Assembly (NCBI RefSeq): GCF_900101475.1
Contig: NZ_FMZV01000004.1
Coordinates: forward strand, 124,001 to 188,000
Origin: Ruegeria marina
Lineage (GTDB): Bacteria; Pseudomonadota; Alphaproteobacteria; Rhodobacterales; Rhodobacteraceae
Direction: 5' to 3'
Length of the DNA: 64,000 nt
In this document: piece by piece, positions 45,686 to 54,628 of the stretch
Numbering within the stretch: the stretch's first letter is position 1
How the letters are laid out: each line of letters starts with the position of its first letter
Program-made: the position numbers and the translations under genes
Notes under the pieces: generated by a model
What the model was told of the DNA's origin: nothing
Seen by the model: only the letters and a program-made list of their open reading frames with translations
The model's database searches: none

Positions 45686-47239
45686 TTACAACATCCATTG
45701 AATCGGCAAGAGTGCGATGATCTGTACCAGGAACCGTGTAAACACCGTCGTTTTCGGTTCCGCCTCATAGGTGACCTCACCTCCGTCGGTTGCGATCTCC
45801 CGCCAGATCAATGATCCGTCCGACCCGCGGCTGACCGCATAAGTCCAAAGAGGTATCCCGGTTTCAAAGCCCTCGGACATTTCTGTCGCCACCTTGGGGC
45901 TCTCGATCAGAAACCCCATCTCGGTGTTGAGCCGGGCAGAGCGGGGATCAAAATTGAATGAACCGACAAAAGCCCGTTCCCGGTCGATGACAAAGGTCTT
46001 TGCATGCAGGCTGGTCGTGCCGGACCCGACCAGTCCGAACTGTTCCAGAACATCCGGCTTTTCCAGCGTTGATTTCAGTTCGAACACCTGCACGCCTGCG
46101 TCAACCAAACGGTCGCGGTATCTGCGGTAACCTGCGTGCACGGGCAGCACGTCCGTTGCCTCCTGTGCATTCGTGACTGTCCGCACCAGCACTCCTGCCT
46201 GCGCCCACTCGGCAAGCATGTCGGTCAACCTGTCTCCGGGCACGAAGTAAGCCGAAACCAACGAGATTTCCTTTTCCGGACGCGGAACCATGTCCAGGAG
46301 CCGGATGATCATCAGCTCGTCCGATTGGGCCTTTCCCACCCCTTTTACCGGATCATCGCTGACCAGTTTCATCTCGACCCACTCGAACCCCCTTGTGTCG
46401 TCAAGGATCAGGCTCATCAGTTCCAGATCGGCCACTGCCTGCGAATAGTCCTCTCCACCGGGCAAGGCCCGCATCCGGGCCACTGATGCATCCAGAGCCC
46501 CCTCATCCGCCTGGCGTTCCGGCAAGACCAATTCCACGGGGATGGACGACTGGCTTTTCCAGTAAAGATCGAAATCCGCTGCAACATCCTGTGCAGCCGG
46601 GCCCAATGCGACCACGTCGAGATCGAAGTAGTTTGTCCCCAGGCTGCGCGAGAAATAGATATCGCCGATGTTGCGTCCGCCGACGACCGATACGACACCG
46701 TCAATCGTCAGGCTTTTGTTGTGCATGCGTCGGTTGACGCGGCTGAAATCCAACACGTACGAAAGCATGCGGGGATTTCGAAGGATGAAGGGGTTGAACA
46801 GCCGGATTTCGATGTTTGGATGCGCGGCCATCTCGGCAAGTTCGGCATCCAGGTCAGGCGTTCCGTTGTCATCCAGCAGCATGCGCACCCTGACGCCGCG
46901 ATCCGCCGCATCGCGCAGTCCCTCCAGAAGCAGCAGTCCCGTAAGATCCTTTTGCCAGATATAGTAGCGGACATCGATGCTCTCTTCGGCTGCCTGGATC
47001 AGGTGAAGCCGGGCTGCAAAAGCGAGATGCCCATCCGCAAGAGGCGTTACACCTGATTTCCCGGGATTGGCACGCGCGGCCGACGCGACCGCTGCACCCA
47101 GAGTAGTGTTTTCGCTCGCAGGAATTGCCTCGGAGTGATCAAGCGTCGAAGTGTCAGGAACTGCATACAGCATTTGGAACGCAAGTCCCGAACCGACCAG
47201 CACCAGGCAGATCACCAGAAAACGGCGCAACAGTTTCAT
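45686..47239 (-). CDS. Phospholipase D family protein (cardiolipin synthase C-like)
   Basis: A 517-residue protein with an N-terminal anchor (FLVICLVLVGSGLAFQMLYAV) and two PLD domains. The HKD motifs are HNKSLTIDGVVSVVGGRNIGD near residue 210 and HAKTFVIDRERAFVGSFNFDPRS near residue 430. Homology of layout is to ClsC/YmdC, which makes cardiolipin from phosphatidylglycerol and phosphatidylethanolamine. I chose the ATG at 47239 (CGGAG upstream); the longest frame begins 38 codons earlier. Phospholipase or nuclease activity cannot be excluded. Confidence 0.88.
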   Translation of the reverse strand: MKLLRRFLVICLVLVGSGLAFQMLYAVPDTSTLDHSEAIPASENTTLGAAVASAARANPGKSGVTPLADGHLAFAARLHLIQAAEESIDVRYYIWQKDLTGLLLLEGLRDAADRGVRVRMLLDDNGTPDLDAELAEMAAHPNIEIRLFNPFILRNPRMLSYVLDFSRVNRRMHNKSLTIDGVVSVVGGRNIGDIYFSRSLGTNYFDLDVVALGPAAQDVAADFDLYWKSQSSIPVELVLPERQADEGALDASVARMRALPGGEDYSQAVADLELMSLILDDTRGFEWVEMKLVSDDPVKGVGKAQSDELMIIRLLDMVPRPEKEISLVSAYFVPGDRLTDMLAEWAQAGVLVRTVTNAQEATDVLPVHAGYRRYRDRLVDAGVQVFELKSTLEKPDVLEQFGLVGSGTTSLHAKTFVIDRERAFVGSFNFDPRSARLNTEMGFLIESPKVATEMSEGFETGIPLWTYAVSRGSDGSLIWREIATDGGEVTYEAEPKTTVFTRFLVQIIALLPIQWML

Positions 47240-47411
47240 GTGCTCACTCCGCAATACTAAGGATAGCCTGCAGTCTATTCGGAACAGAACGGAACAGACA
47301 AACACGGAAAACAGCGCAGGGTCGAATCGTTGCCCGACCTGCCTGCACCCCAATGGTACGGGTCAGCCTGGATACCCGAGCAACAATCCCCTTCGAACGG
47401 CACCGAGAAGA

Positions 47412-47735
47412 TCAATCCGAGAAGGTATAGGATCCCATCTCGCACAAATCGAGGCCATAATCTTCCAGCACTGCACCGTCCGAGAACACCGCGCGCAGGT
47501 CATACACGCAGGTCGTCTCACCATCTGCGATGACGATCCCCAGTTCGTAGCCAGGTGCCAGGTACCCGCCTTCGATCAGGTTTTCTTCCCAATCATTGCT
47601 CGCCGCAATCGATATGTGGAACTCGGTGACATCGGCGCTGCTTTCGTTAACCAGCAGGAACTCGAGATCCTGAGCGGCTGCGGCCAGGGACGATACAGTA
47701 ACGATTATGCCTGCGAGTAAGAGTGATTTGCCCAT
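47412..47735 (-). CDS. Small exported protein of unknown function
   Basis: A 107-residue protein with signal peptide (MGKSLLLAGIIVTVSSLAAAAQ). The mature part is beta-rich: FLLVNESSADVTEFHISIAASNDWEENLIEGGYLAPGYEL, then VIADGETTCVYDLRAVFSDGAVLEDYGLDLCEMGSYTF with two cysteines. Similar small proteins recur in roseobacter genomes, sometimes misnamed after unrelated enzymes. GGGGAG lies nine bases before the ATG. It precedes the PLD gene on the same strand, with a 172-base gap. Function unknown. Confidence 0.75.
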   Translation of the reverse strand: MGKSLLLAGIIVTVSSLAAAAQDLEFLLVNESSADVTEFHISIAASNDWEENLIEGGYLAPGYELGIVIADGETTCVYDLRAVFSDGAVLEDYGLDLCEMGSYTFSD

Positions 47736-47860
47736 CTTTTACGCTCCCCAATGGACTGGACCGATTCCCGGATCCGAGCGAAGAGCGCGGGTGTTCCTTT
47801 GTCGGTTGCAGGTGAAGCTACTCTCGATCCCGAGATTCCCAAAATCGAATTTCTTCCGGT

Positions 47861-49687
47861 TCAGGCGGCCTCTTCATCGTCCGCTTGCTGACGGGCCCAG
47901 AGCTGCGCATAGCGGCCGCTCCGGGCAAGCAGGTCGTCATGTGTACCCTCTTCGACGATCTCGCCCCTTTCGAGAACGACGATCTTGTCGGCCTCGGCGA
48001 TGGTGCTGAGCCGGTGCGCGATGGTGATCACGGTGCGCCCTTCGCCCGCGCGCGCCAAAGCCTCCTTGATCTCCTGCTCGGTCTCGGTATCGAGCGCACT
48101 TGTCGCCTCGTCCAGAAGCAGGATCGGCGGATTCTTCAGAAGGGTCCGCGCAATGCCGACGCGTTGCTTCTCACCCCCCGACAGCTTCAGTCCGCGTTCG
48201 CCCACCTTGGTGTCATACCCTTCGGGCAGCGAGGCGATGAAATCGTGAATCTGGGCGGCACGGGCCACGTCCTCGACATCCGCCTGGGTCGCATCCTCGC
48301 GCCCATAGGCGATATTGTAACGGATGGTATCGTTGAACAGCACCGTATCCTGCGGCACCACGCCGATTGCGGCATGCAGGCTGTCCTGGGTCACCTCCCG
48401 GATATCCTGTCCGTCGATCTTCAGCGACCCTCCGGTCACATCATAGAACCGGAACAACAGCCGCCCGATGGTCGACTTGCCGGACCCGGTAGCGCCCACG
48501 ATGGCCACGCTCTGGCCCGCCGGAACGATCAGCGACACGCCCTTGAGGATTTCGCGGTCCGGCTCATATCCGAACCGCACATTCTCGAGCGTGATCTCGC
48601 CGCCCCGAACCGCCAGCGCCGCAGCACCTGGCCGGTCGGTCACCTCGGCGGGCTGTTCAAGCAGCTCGAACATCTCGCCCATGTCGACAAGCGCCTGCCG
48701 GATCTCGCGGTAGACGGTCCCGAGAAAATTGAGCGGCACGGTGATCTGGATCATGTAGGCATTGACCATGACGAAATCGCCAACGGTCAGGGCACCGGAC
48801 TGCACCCCGTAGGCGGCCAGAACCATCACGCCGATCAGGCCACAGGTGATCAGCAACGATTGGCCAAAGTTCAGGAAGGCGAGCGAATAGGCGGTTTTCA
48901 GCGCCGCTTGTGCATAGGCCCGCATCGAGTGATCGTAGCGGCGCGCCTCGCGTTCCTCGGCCCCGAAATACTTGACCGTTTCAAAGTTCAACAGGCTGTC
49001 GATGGCACGCTGGTTGGCTTCGGTGTCCTGGTCGTTCATCTCGCGGCGCAGCTTTACCCGCCATTCGGTCACTGCGAAGGTGAACCAGATGTACAGCGCG
49101 ATGGTGACCGCCACCACGACCAGATACCAGATATCGAACAGCCACATCAGCACAATGGCGACCAGCACCAGTTCGAGCATCAATGGCCCGATCGAGAACA
49201 GCATGAAGCGCAGGAGGAACTCGACCCCCTTCACCCCCCGCTCGATGATCCGGCTCAGCCCGCCGGTCTTGCGGGTGATATGGTATCGCATCGACAGGCG
49301 GTGGATATGCCGAAAGGTTTCCAGCGCCAGCGCCCGCAAGGCGCGCTGTCCCACCGGCGCAAAAAGCGCATCGCGCAATTGCTGGAAGCCCACCGTCAGC
49401 ATCCGCGCCACGCCATAGGCCACGGTCAGACCCACCGCGCCCAGCGCCAGTGGCGGCACGCCTTCGCCCGCCAGCGCATCGACCGCCCCCTTGTAGAGGA
49501 TCGGCGTATAGACCGCGATCAGCTTGGCCAGTACCAGCATCGCCATCGCCAGAACCACCCGGCGTTTGACCCAGGTCTCGCCCTCGGGCCAGAGATAGGG
49601 TGCCACCCGCCGGATAGTGCGCCAGCCCGAGCGGCGCTCGGCGTCTGCGCTCTGGTCAGCCGGTGCGGTATGGGCCAGTCGTCTCAT
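47861..49687 (-). CDS. Atm1-type ABC exporter (ATPase-permease fusion)
   Basis: A 608-residue half-transporter, working as a homodimer. An N-terminal six-helix domain (about 30-320) is fused to a C-terminal ATPase (about 360-590). Walker A is GATGSGKSTIGRLLFRFYD, the signature motif LKLSGGEKQRVGIARTLLK, Walker B PILLLDEATSALD. The LYKGAVDAL and YHITRKTGGLSRIIERGVKGVEF segments match the Atm1/ABCB7 group, which exports glutathione-linked sulfur or metal compounds. The gene is flanked by unrelated genes and is probably monocistronic. Confidence 0.92.
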   Translation of the reverse strand: MRRLAHTAPADQSADAERRSGWRTIRRVAPYLWPEGETWVKRRVVLAMAMLVLAKLIAVYTPILYKGAVDALAGEGVPPLALGAVGLTVAYGVARMLTVGFQQLRDALFAPVGQRALRALALETFRHIHRLSMRYHITRKTGGLSRIIERGVKGVEFLLRFMLFSIGPLMLELVLVAIVLMWLFDIWYLVVVAVTIALYIWFTFAVTEWRVKLRREMNDQDTEANQRAIDSLLNFETVKYFGAEEREARRYDHSMRAYAQAALKTAYSLAFLNFGQSLLITCGLIGVMVLAAYGVQSGALTVGDFVMVNAYMIQITVPLNFLGTVYREIRQALVDMGEMFELLEQPAEVTDRPGAAALAVRGGEITLENVRFGYEPDREILKGVSLIVPAGQSVAIVGATGSGKSTIGRLLFRFYDVTGGSLKIDGQDIREVTQDSLHAAIGVVPQDTVLFNDTIRYNIAYGREDATQADVEDVARAAQIHDFIASLPEGYDTKVGERGLKLSGGEKQRVGIARTLLKNPPILLLDEATSALDTETEQEIKEALARAGEGRTVITIAHRLSTIAEADKIVVLERGEIVEEGTHDDLLARSGRYAQLWARQQADDEEAA

Positions 49688-49745
49688 CAGGTGCTTTCTC
49701 TTGGCGGTCCAGGATGCGAACCGGCCGCTGGGGCCGGCTGCACGT

Positions 49746-51368
49746 TCAATCGGGAAGGTTGAAGACCTGGCCCGGATAGATCAGGTCCGGGTTGCGGATG
49801 CTGTCCCGGTTGGCATCAAAGACCTTGACGTACAAAAGCCCCTCGCCATAGCGCTCTCGCGAGATCGCCCAGAGCGTGTCGCCCTTTTGCACGGTCACCG
49901 CGTGAACCAGCGGCCGTGCCGGCGCTTCACCCGATTGCGGGTCGGCGGGGCGCAGAACCTCGGGCGCCTCGCGCTTGAACGGGGTTTCCAGCCGGCTCAG
50001 CACCGCTCCGTCCTCTCCCAGCTCATCCAGCCGCAAGGTGTAGACGCCCGGAACGATCCCCTCGATCTCGCCGCGCCATTTGCCCTGCGCATCGGCCAGA
50101 GCATCGGATACGACGCGGTTGTCGAAATAGACCCGCACCACCGAACCGCCATTTGCACGCCCTGTCAGGCGCACGTTTCCTGTTTCGGAGTATCCGATCG
50201 TATCGAGCGCGACCCGCATCGGTTCCAGCGACGAGGACACCTCTGGTGCCTGTACGAGTTCGACACCCGATGCATCCGACCGCAGAACCGCGACCGGAGC
50301 CGGGCTGCCGGTCGCAGGCTCTGCCGTGGCCGATGAACCCGCGACAGCCTCTTGCTGGGATGCGGTCGGTGCGCTCGAAGGGTCATCGGCCTGCGGAGCG
50401 CCTTCGATCGCGGCACCTGCCACCTGCGACGACTCCGTGGCCGGCTCGGCTTGCGGCGCTTCCGTGGTAGCGGTTTCGTTCAGATCGGCCGGGTCCTGTT
50501 GAGTGATCGCCTGTCGCGAATTGTTCTGCGCAAGCGCAGGGTCGTCTGTTGCCGCCGCGCTCTGGCGTGCGTCCTGTTGTTGCGGTTCGGCACCGGTTTG
50601 ATCCTGTGCAGGGCCTTCAGACGCTGTGGCCACCTGGTCCGTGGCCCGGGGCGGTTCCGGTTTGGCTGGCGCAGTTTCAACTGCCTGTGCCGCGGAGCCG
50701 GGACGTGTCCCTGCCTCTGCTTCCTCCGCCTCTGCCACGACAGCCGATTCCGGAGCAGGCAGAGCGGCAATGATGTAATCCTCGGACAAAACGGTCTGGC
50801 CATCGCGCTGGGAGCGCAGTGTCAGCACCCGCGCGGCATCGCTGAAGCTCAGGGTCAGGAACTCGGCGAAATTGCCGTCGCCCGTCACCTCGAACCCGTA
50901 CAGTTCCGCCCCGTCAAGCAGCACGACGATCCGGGATCCGACCTCGGCCCGGCCTGAAATGAGGGTGCTTCCGTCGCGCTCGACAAAGATCTGGTCCAGA
51001 ACGGGTACAGGCAGCGACAGGGACTGCTCAACCGGCTCTGATGCGGTTTCTCCCGGTGCGGCCGCTGTTTCTGCGGCGTCGCCTCCGGACGACGCGTCCC
51101 CGGTGGCAGTTTGCTGCGCTTGCCCCGGTTGCGCGCCCGTGTCGGGCTGATTGCCGGACGTTCCGGGGTTTTCAGCTTCCGCCGTCTCTGCCACTGGTTT
51201 TCCAGCGTCAACCGCCGGGGCCGGAACCGCCGCCTCGGGAGCCTCGGCAGACCGTGGCCCGATCACCCCCAGCGCGTAAAGTGCCACCAGCCCGGCTGAC
51301 AGCGCGATACCCGCAACGATTGCCCAGCCACCCGTGCCGAGCCTCCCGGTTCCGGCTTCATTAGCCAT
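49746..51368 (-). CDS. LysM peptidoglycan-binding protein with long disordered linker
   Basis: A 540-residue envelope protein. One N-terminal helix (WAIVAGIALSAGLVALYALGVIG) anchors it in the inner membrane. Two Ala/Glu/Pro/Thr/Gln-rich stretches (about 33-110 and 210-365) look disordered. Between and after them lie bacterial Ig-like beta domains (PVPVLDQIFVERDGSTLISGRAEVGSRIVVLLDG and the repeat-like NVRLTGRANGGSVVRVYFDN). The C-terminal 50 residues are a LysM domain (VTVQKGDTLWAISRERYGEGLLYVKVFDAN). GAAGGAAAA precedes the ATG at 51368. It probably links membrane to cell wall. Confidence 0.9.
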   Translation of the reverse strand: MANEAGTGRLGTGGWAIVAGIALSAGLVALYALGVIGPRSAEAPEAAVPAPAVDAGKPVAETAEAENPGTSGNQPDTGAQPGQAQQTATGDASSGGDAAETAAAPGETASEPVEQSLSLPVPVLDQIFVERDGSTLISGRAEVGSRIVVLLDGAELYGFEVTGDGNFAEFLTLSFSDAARVLTLRSQRDGQTVLSEDYIIAALPAPESAVVAEAEEAEAGTRPGSAAQAVETAPAKPEPPRATDQVATASEGPAQDQTGAEPQQQDARQSAAATDDPALAQNNSRQAITQQDPADLNETATTEAPQAEPATESSQVAGAAIEGAPQADDPSSAPTASQQEAVAGSSATAEPATGSPAPVAVLRSDASGVELVQAPEVSSSLEPMRVALDTIGYSETGNVRLTGRANGGSVVRVYFDNRVVSDALADAQGKWRGEIEGIVPGVYTLRLDELGEDGAVLSRLETPFKREAPEVLRPADPQSGEAPARPLVHAVTVQKGDTLWAISRERYGEGLLYVKVFDANRDSIRNPDLIYPGQVFNLPD

Positions 51369-51505
51369 TTTTTTCCTTCCCCATACCCGAAAATCGCGCC
51401 CCGGCGGTTTCGGCCATTGTCCCCGTCTACGGCCCCGGTTGAGCCTCCGGCGCATTCCCGCTATCAGGGATCAAACCCCTATACAGTAAACCGGGAAAGG
51501 CTGCC

Positions 51506-52057
51506 ATGACCGTCAAATCCGTTTGTGTCTATTGCGGATCGCGTTCCGGGGCAATGCCTGCCTATGCCACGGCAGCCCGTGACTTTGGCCTCATGCTGGC
51601 GAATGAAGGGTGGCGGCTTGTCTACGGCGCCGGAGACGTTGGCCTGATGGGCGAGGTCGCGCGCGCCGCGCAGCAGGCAGGTGGCCAGACGTTCGGCGTG
51701 ATCCCGGTTCACCTGCAGCGGCGCGAGGTCGGCAAGACCGACCTGACCACCTTCGTGGTGACCGAGACCATGCATGAACGCAAGAAGGTGATGATCATGA
51801 ACGCCGATGCCGTCGTGGTCCTGCCCGGCGGGCCGGGCTCGCTGGACGAACTGTTCGAAGCGCTCACCTGGAGGCAGTTGGGCCTGCACGACAAGCCGAT
51901 CGTCGTTATGAATATCGAAGGCTACTGGGACGGGCTGCGCGCGTTGATCGAGCGCACGGTGGATCAGGGCTTCGCCGATGCCTCGCTGGCCGGATTCCTG
52001 ACCTGGGCAGATACTCCGGCTGCGGCCATGGCCGCCCTGCGCACCACCCTGTCCTGA
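51506..52057 (+). CDS. LOG-family protein (TIGR00730 Rossmann-fold hydrolase)
   Basis: A 183-residue protein of the LONELY GUY family, nucleoside-5'-monophosphate phosphoribohydrolases that release free bases such as cytokinins or adenine from nucleotides. Family motifs are SVCVYCGSRSG, LVYGAGDVGLMG, and MHERKKVMIMNADAVVVLPGGPGSLDELFEALTWRQLG with the catalytic Arg and Glu (PGGxGSxxE). The last 94 bases overlap the end of rarD on the other strand. Confidence 0.93.
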   Translation: MTVKSVCVYCGSRSGAMPAYATAARDFGLMLANEGWRLVYGAGDVGLMGEVARAAQQAGGQTFGVIPVHLQRREVGKTDLTTFVVTETMHERKKVMIMNADAVVVLPGGPGSLDELFEALTWRQLGLHDKPIVVMNIEGYWDGLRALIERTVDQGFADASLAGFLTWADTPAAAMAALRTTLS

Positions 52058-52914
52058 CGCATCATCGAAACAGAGAATACCCCGACCGCCAGCCAGATCA
52101 GGGCAAAAGCCACCGCGTGCCACGCTGTGAAAGCCTCGCCGAACACCGCCACGGCACAGAGGAATTGCAGCGTCGGATTGATGTATTGCAGAACGCCCAC
52201 CGTCGACAGCGGCACCCGACGTGCGGCGTAGCTGAACAGGATCAGCGGCGTCGCGGTCAGCGGCCCCGAACCGATCAGCAACAGGCTGGTCTCCAGATCG
52301 AGACCAAAGGCGCCCTCGCCATGCAAATGCGCCCAGGCCAGTACCGACAGGAACAATGGCATCAGGATCAGGATTTCAGCGGTCACCGAGATCACCGGCC
52401 CCAGCGCCAAACCCTTCTTGATCGAGCCGTAAAGCGCGAAACTGGTAGACAGGATCAGGGCCACCCAGGGCATGACTCCCAGGCCCAGGGTCAGTACCAG
52501 TACGGCCAGTGCCGCCAGCGCGATGGCCAGCCACTGTCCCCGGGCCAGGCGCTCTCCGAACATGAAACGCCCGGCCAGCACAGCCATCAGGGGAAAGATA
52601 TAGTACCCCAGAGACGCTTCCGTCACATGGCCCGCCTGCACCGAAAAGATGAAAATCAACCAATTGAGAGAAATCATCAACGCCGCCAGCAGGATCAGTC
52701 CTGTTTGGCGCGGGGCCGAATAGGCGCGCGCCAGTTCTCCCAGCCGCCCCTGCAAGGCAAGATAGACAATGAACATCAACGCCGACCACAGGGTGCGATG
52801 CGAAAACACCTCGGGCGGCGGCACATGCGCCAAAAGCTTGTAGTAGAGCGGCGACAGTCCCCAGACCACACAGGCTCCGACCATCGCCACAACGCCGCGC
52901 CCGATCTCGCCCAT
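51964..52914 (-). CDS. rarD: RarD-type EamA transporter
   Basis: A 316-residue, ten-helix membrane protein. The N-terminal GVVAMVGACVVWGLSPLYYKLLAHVPPPEVFSHRTLWS and middle LNWLIFIFSVQAGHVTEASLGYYIFPLMAVLAGRF are RarD hallmarks. Loss of RarD-like proteins causes chloramphenicol sensitivity in some bacteria, but the natural substrate is not settled. The last 30 or so residues (RVVRRAAMAAAGVSAQVRNP) lie antisense to the LOG gene and have no helix, a possible late extension after loss of an earlier stop. Confidence 0.92.
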   Translation of the reverse strand: MGEIGRGVVAMVGACVVWGLSPLYYKLLAHVPPPEVFSHRTLWSALMFIVYLALQGRLGELARAYSAPRQTGLILLAALMISLNWLIFIFSVQAGHVTEASLGYYIFPLMAVLAGRFMFGERLARGQWLAIALAALAVLVLTLGLGVMPWVALILSTSFALYGSIKKGLALGPVISVTAEILILMPLFLSVLAWAHLHGEGAFGLDLETSLLLIGSGPLTATPLILFSYAARRVPLSTVGVLQYINPTLQFLCAVAVFGEAFTAWHAVAFALIWLAVGVFSVSMMRQDRVVRRAAMAAAGVSAQVRNPASEASAKP

Positions 52915-52977
52915 ATCCTGCCCCGAAAATTGCCGTGCCCCGCTCTAGCCGTGCGCAGCCAGGAATGGCAAGCCGGT

Positions 52978-53748
52978 TTACACCTTCCAGTCCAGGTGTC
53001 GCCGTCCCGGATCCATGAAATGATCGACCATTACCGGGATGGCCAGCGCGTAGGCCTCCTCCAGCGGCAGGCCGAGATGGCGATAGAGGGTCAGCTTGCC
53101 CAGCCCCACCGGACCGGGATTGCGCGCGGCCAGGCTGCGGGCCAGTTCGGAAACCATGACGGACAGTTCCGCCGCCGGCACGATCCGGTTGATCAATCCG
53201 GCGCCAAGCGCCCAGTCGGCATCATAGGCCGCGCCGGTCAGCGCCATTTCCATCACCGCCTTGCGCCCGACCACGCGCGACACCGCAACCGCAGGCGTGG
53301 TGCAGAACCCGCCGTTCTGGACCCCCGGCAGGCAGAAACGCGCCTCGGGCGTGGCATAGGCCAGATCGCAGGCCGCCACCAGTTGCAGCCCGGCTGCGGT
53401 GGCGAGACCTTCGACCATCGCGATCACCGGTTTCGGGATCCGGGTGATCTCCAGCATCATCGCCGAGCAGGCCTGGAACAGATCTTCCACATAGGCCCGG
53501 CCTTCGTCCGCATCCGCCCGGTGACGCGCGATCTCCTTCAGGTCATGACCCGCGCAGAAGATCCGCCCCGGTCCGTGGATCACCACGACCCGCACCGAAT
53601 CGTCTGTCCCGGCCCGGCGCAAAGCGTCATGCAGCGCCCCGATCATCGCCCGCGACAATGGATGCGCCGGCGGCCTGCCCAGCGTCAGCGTCAGCACGCC
53701 TTCGGTCAAGGTCTCTCCCAGCAACGGGTCTTGCGGCATCTCGTTCAT
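52978..53748 (-). CDS. Enoyl-CoA hydratase/isomerase family protein
   Basis: A 256-residue crotonase-fold protein. The oxyanion-hole segments are RIFCAGHDLKEIARH and ATAAGLQLVAACDLAYATPEARFCLPGVQNGGFC. A catalytic acid in the usual second-glutamate position is not obvious: the sequence reads VQNGGFCTTP rather than x-E-x-x-x-G. This fits the ECHDC3-like subgroup, whose activity is not established. It lies near sodB on the same strand with a terminator between, so it is probably separate. Confidence 0.87.
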   Translation of the reverse strand: MNEMPQDPLLGETLTEGVLTLTLGRPPAHPLSRAMIGALHDALRRAGTDDSVRVVVIHGPGRIFCAGHDLKEIARHRADADEGRAYVEDLFQACSAMMLEITRIPKPVIAMVEGLATAAGLQLVAACDLAYATPEARFCLPGVQNGGFCTTPAVAVSRVVGRKAVMEMALTGAAYDADWALGAGLINRIVPAAELSVMVSELARSLAARNPGPVGLGKLTLYRHLGLPLEEAYALAIPVMVDHFMDPGRRHLDWKV

Positions 53749-53864
53749 GCGCGTGTCCTCCCGCGAACAGATTGCCCCGCCTGAACAAGCCTGACCAGCC
53801 CTTTCATCCCTTCCCGAATATTCCGGGCGTGTCGCTTAAAGGCGACCGGAGCAGCGCCCCCCCT

Positions 53865-53902
53865 CAAAAAAGAACAGCCCGGCCTCCGCACGGAGACCGG
53901 GC
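53865..53902 (-). terminator. Terminator of sodB
   Basis: On the minus strand a GC-rich stem (GGCCCGGTCTCCG with GCGGAGGCCGGGC, one bulge) is followed by TGTTCTTTTTTG, 26 bases after the sodB stop. Confidence 0.88.
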
Positions 53903-53927
53903 CGATATCGGCAAGCGCTGCGCCAGT

Positions 53928-54527
53928 TTACATGCGCGAGGCGACGTTTTCCCAGTTCACCAGGTTGTCGAGGAAGTTCGACAGATAGGCAGGACGCTTG
54001 TTGCGGAAATCGATGTAATAGGAATGTTCCCACACATCGCAGCCCAAAAGCGCGGTCTGGCCGAAGCAGAGCGGGTTGACGCCATTCTCGGTCTTGGTCA
54101 CCGCCAGCGAACCGTCGGCATTCTTGACCAGCCAGCACCAGCCGGACCCGAACTGGCCTGCACCGGCGGCAGCGAAGTCATCCTTGAACTTCTGTACCGA
54201 GCCAAAGCTCGCGACCAGCGCCTTTTCCAGCTCACCCGGCATCTTGCTCTCGCCCGGTCCCATCATCTCCCAGAACTGGTTGTGGTTCCACAGCTGGCTG
54301 ATGTTGTTGAAGATGCCGTTCTGCGCCACTGCGGTCTTGTTGTAGGTGCCGACGATGATTTCTTCCATCGTCTTGCCGTCCCATTCGGTGCCGGCAATCA
54401 GCTTGTTGCCGTTGTCTACATAGGCCTTGTGGTGCAGGTCGTGGTGATATTCGAGCGTCTCGGCGCTCATCCCCTTGGATGCCAACGCGTCATGTGCATA
54501 AGGAAGATCGGGAAGTTCAAAAGCCAT
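53928..54527 (-). CDS. sodB: Iron/manganese superoxide dismutase
   Basis: A 199-residue cytoplasmic dismutase that removes superoxide. Metal ligands are visible in HHDLHHKAYV (first His), NHNQFWEMM region, and DVWEHSYYIDFRNKR (Asp and His). The AAAGAGQFGSGWCWLV segment with Gln in the GAGQFGSGW motif fits the iron-type form common in alphaproteobacteria, but metal choice cannot be settled from sequence alone. It is monocistronic, with its promoter facing the FkbM gene. Confidence 0.96.
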   Translation of the reverse strand: MAFELPDLPYAHDALASKGMSAETLEYHHDLHHKAYVDNGNKLIAGTEWDGKTMEEIIVGTYNKTAVAQNGIFNNISQLWNHNQFWEMMGPGESKMPGELEKALVASFGSVQKFKDDFAAAGAGQFGSGWCWLVKNADGSLAVTKTENGVNPLCFGQTALLGCDVWEHSYYIDFRNKRPAYLSNFLDNLVNWENVASRM

Positions 54528-54628
54528 CTTGGCCCCCTGTCAATTAATTGTTGCGTTCCCAAGGTTACATGCTTTGGGCGCCCGCGCAGGTCAAGGGCCG
54601 ATGGCATAAAAGCACCAGGAAGAGGCAG

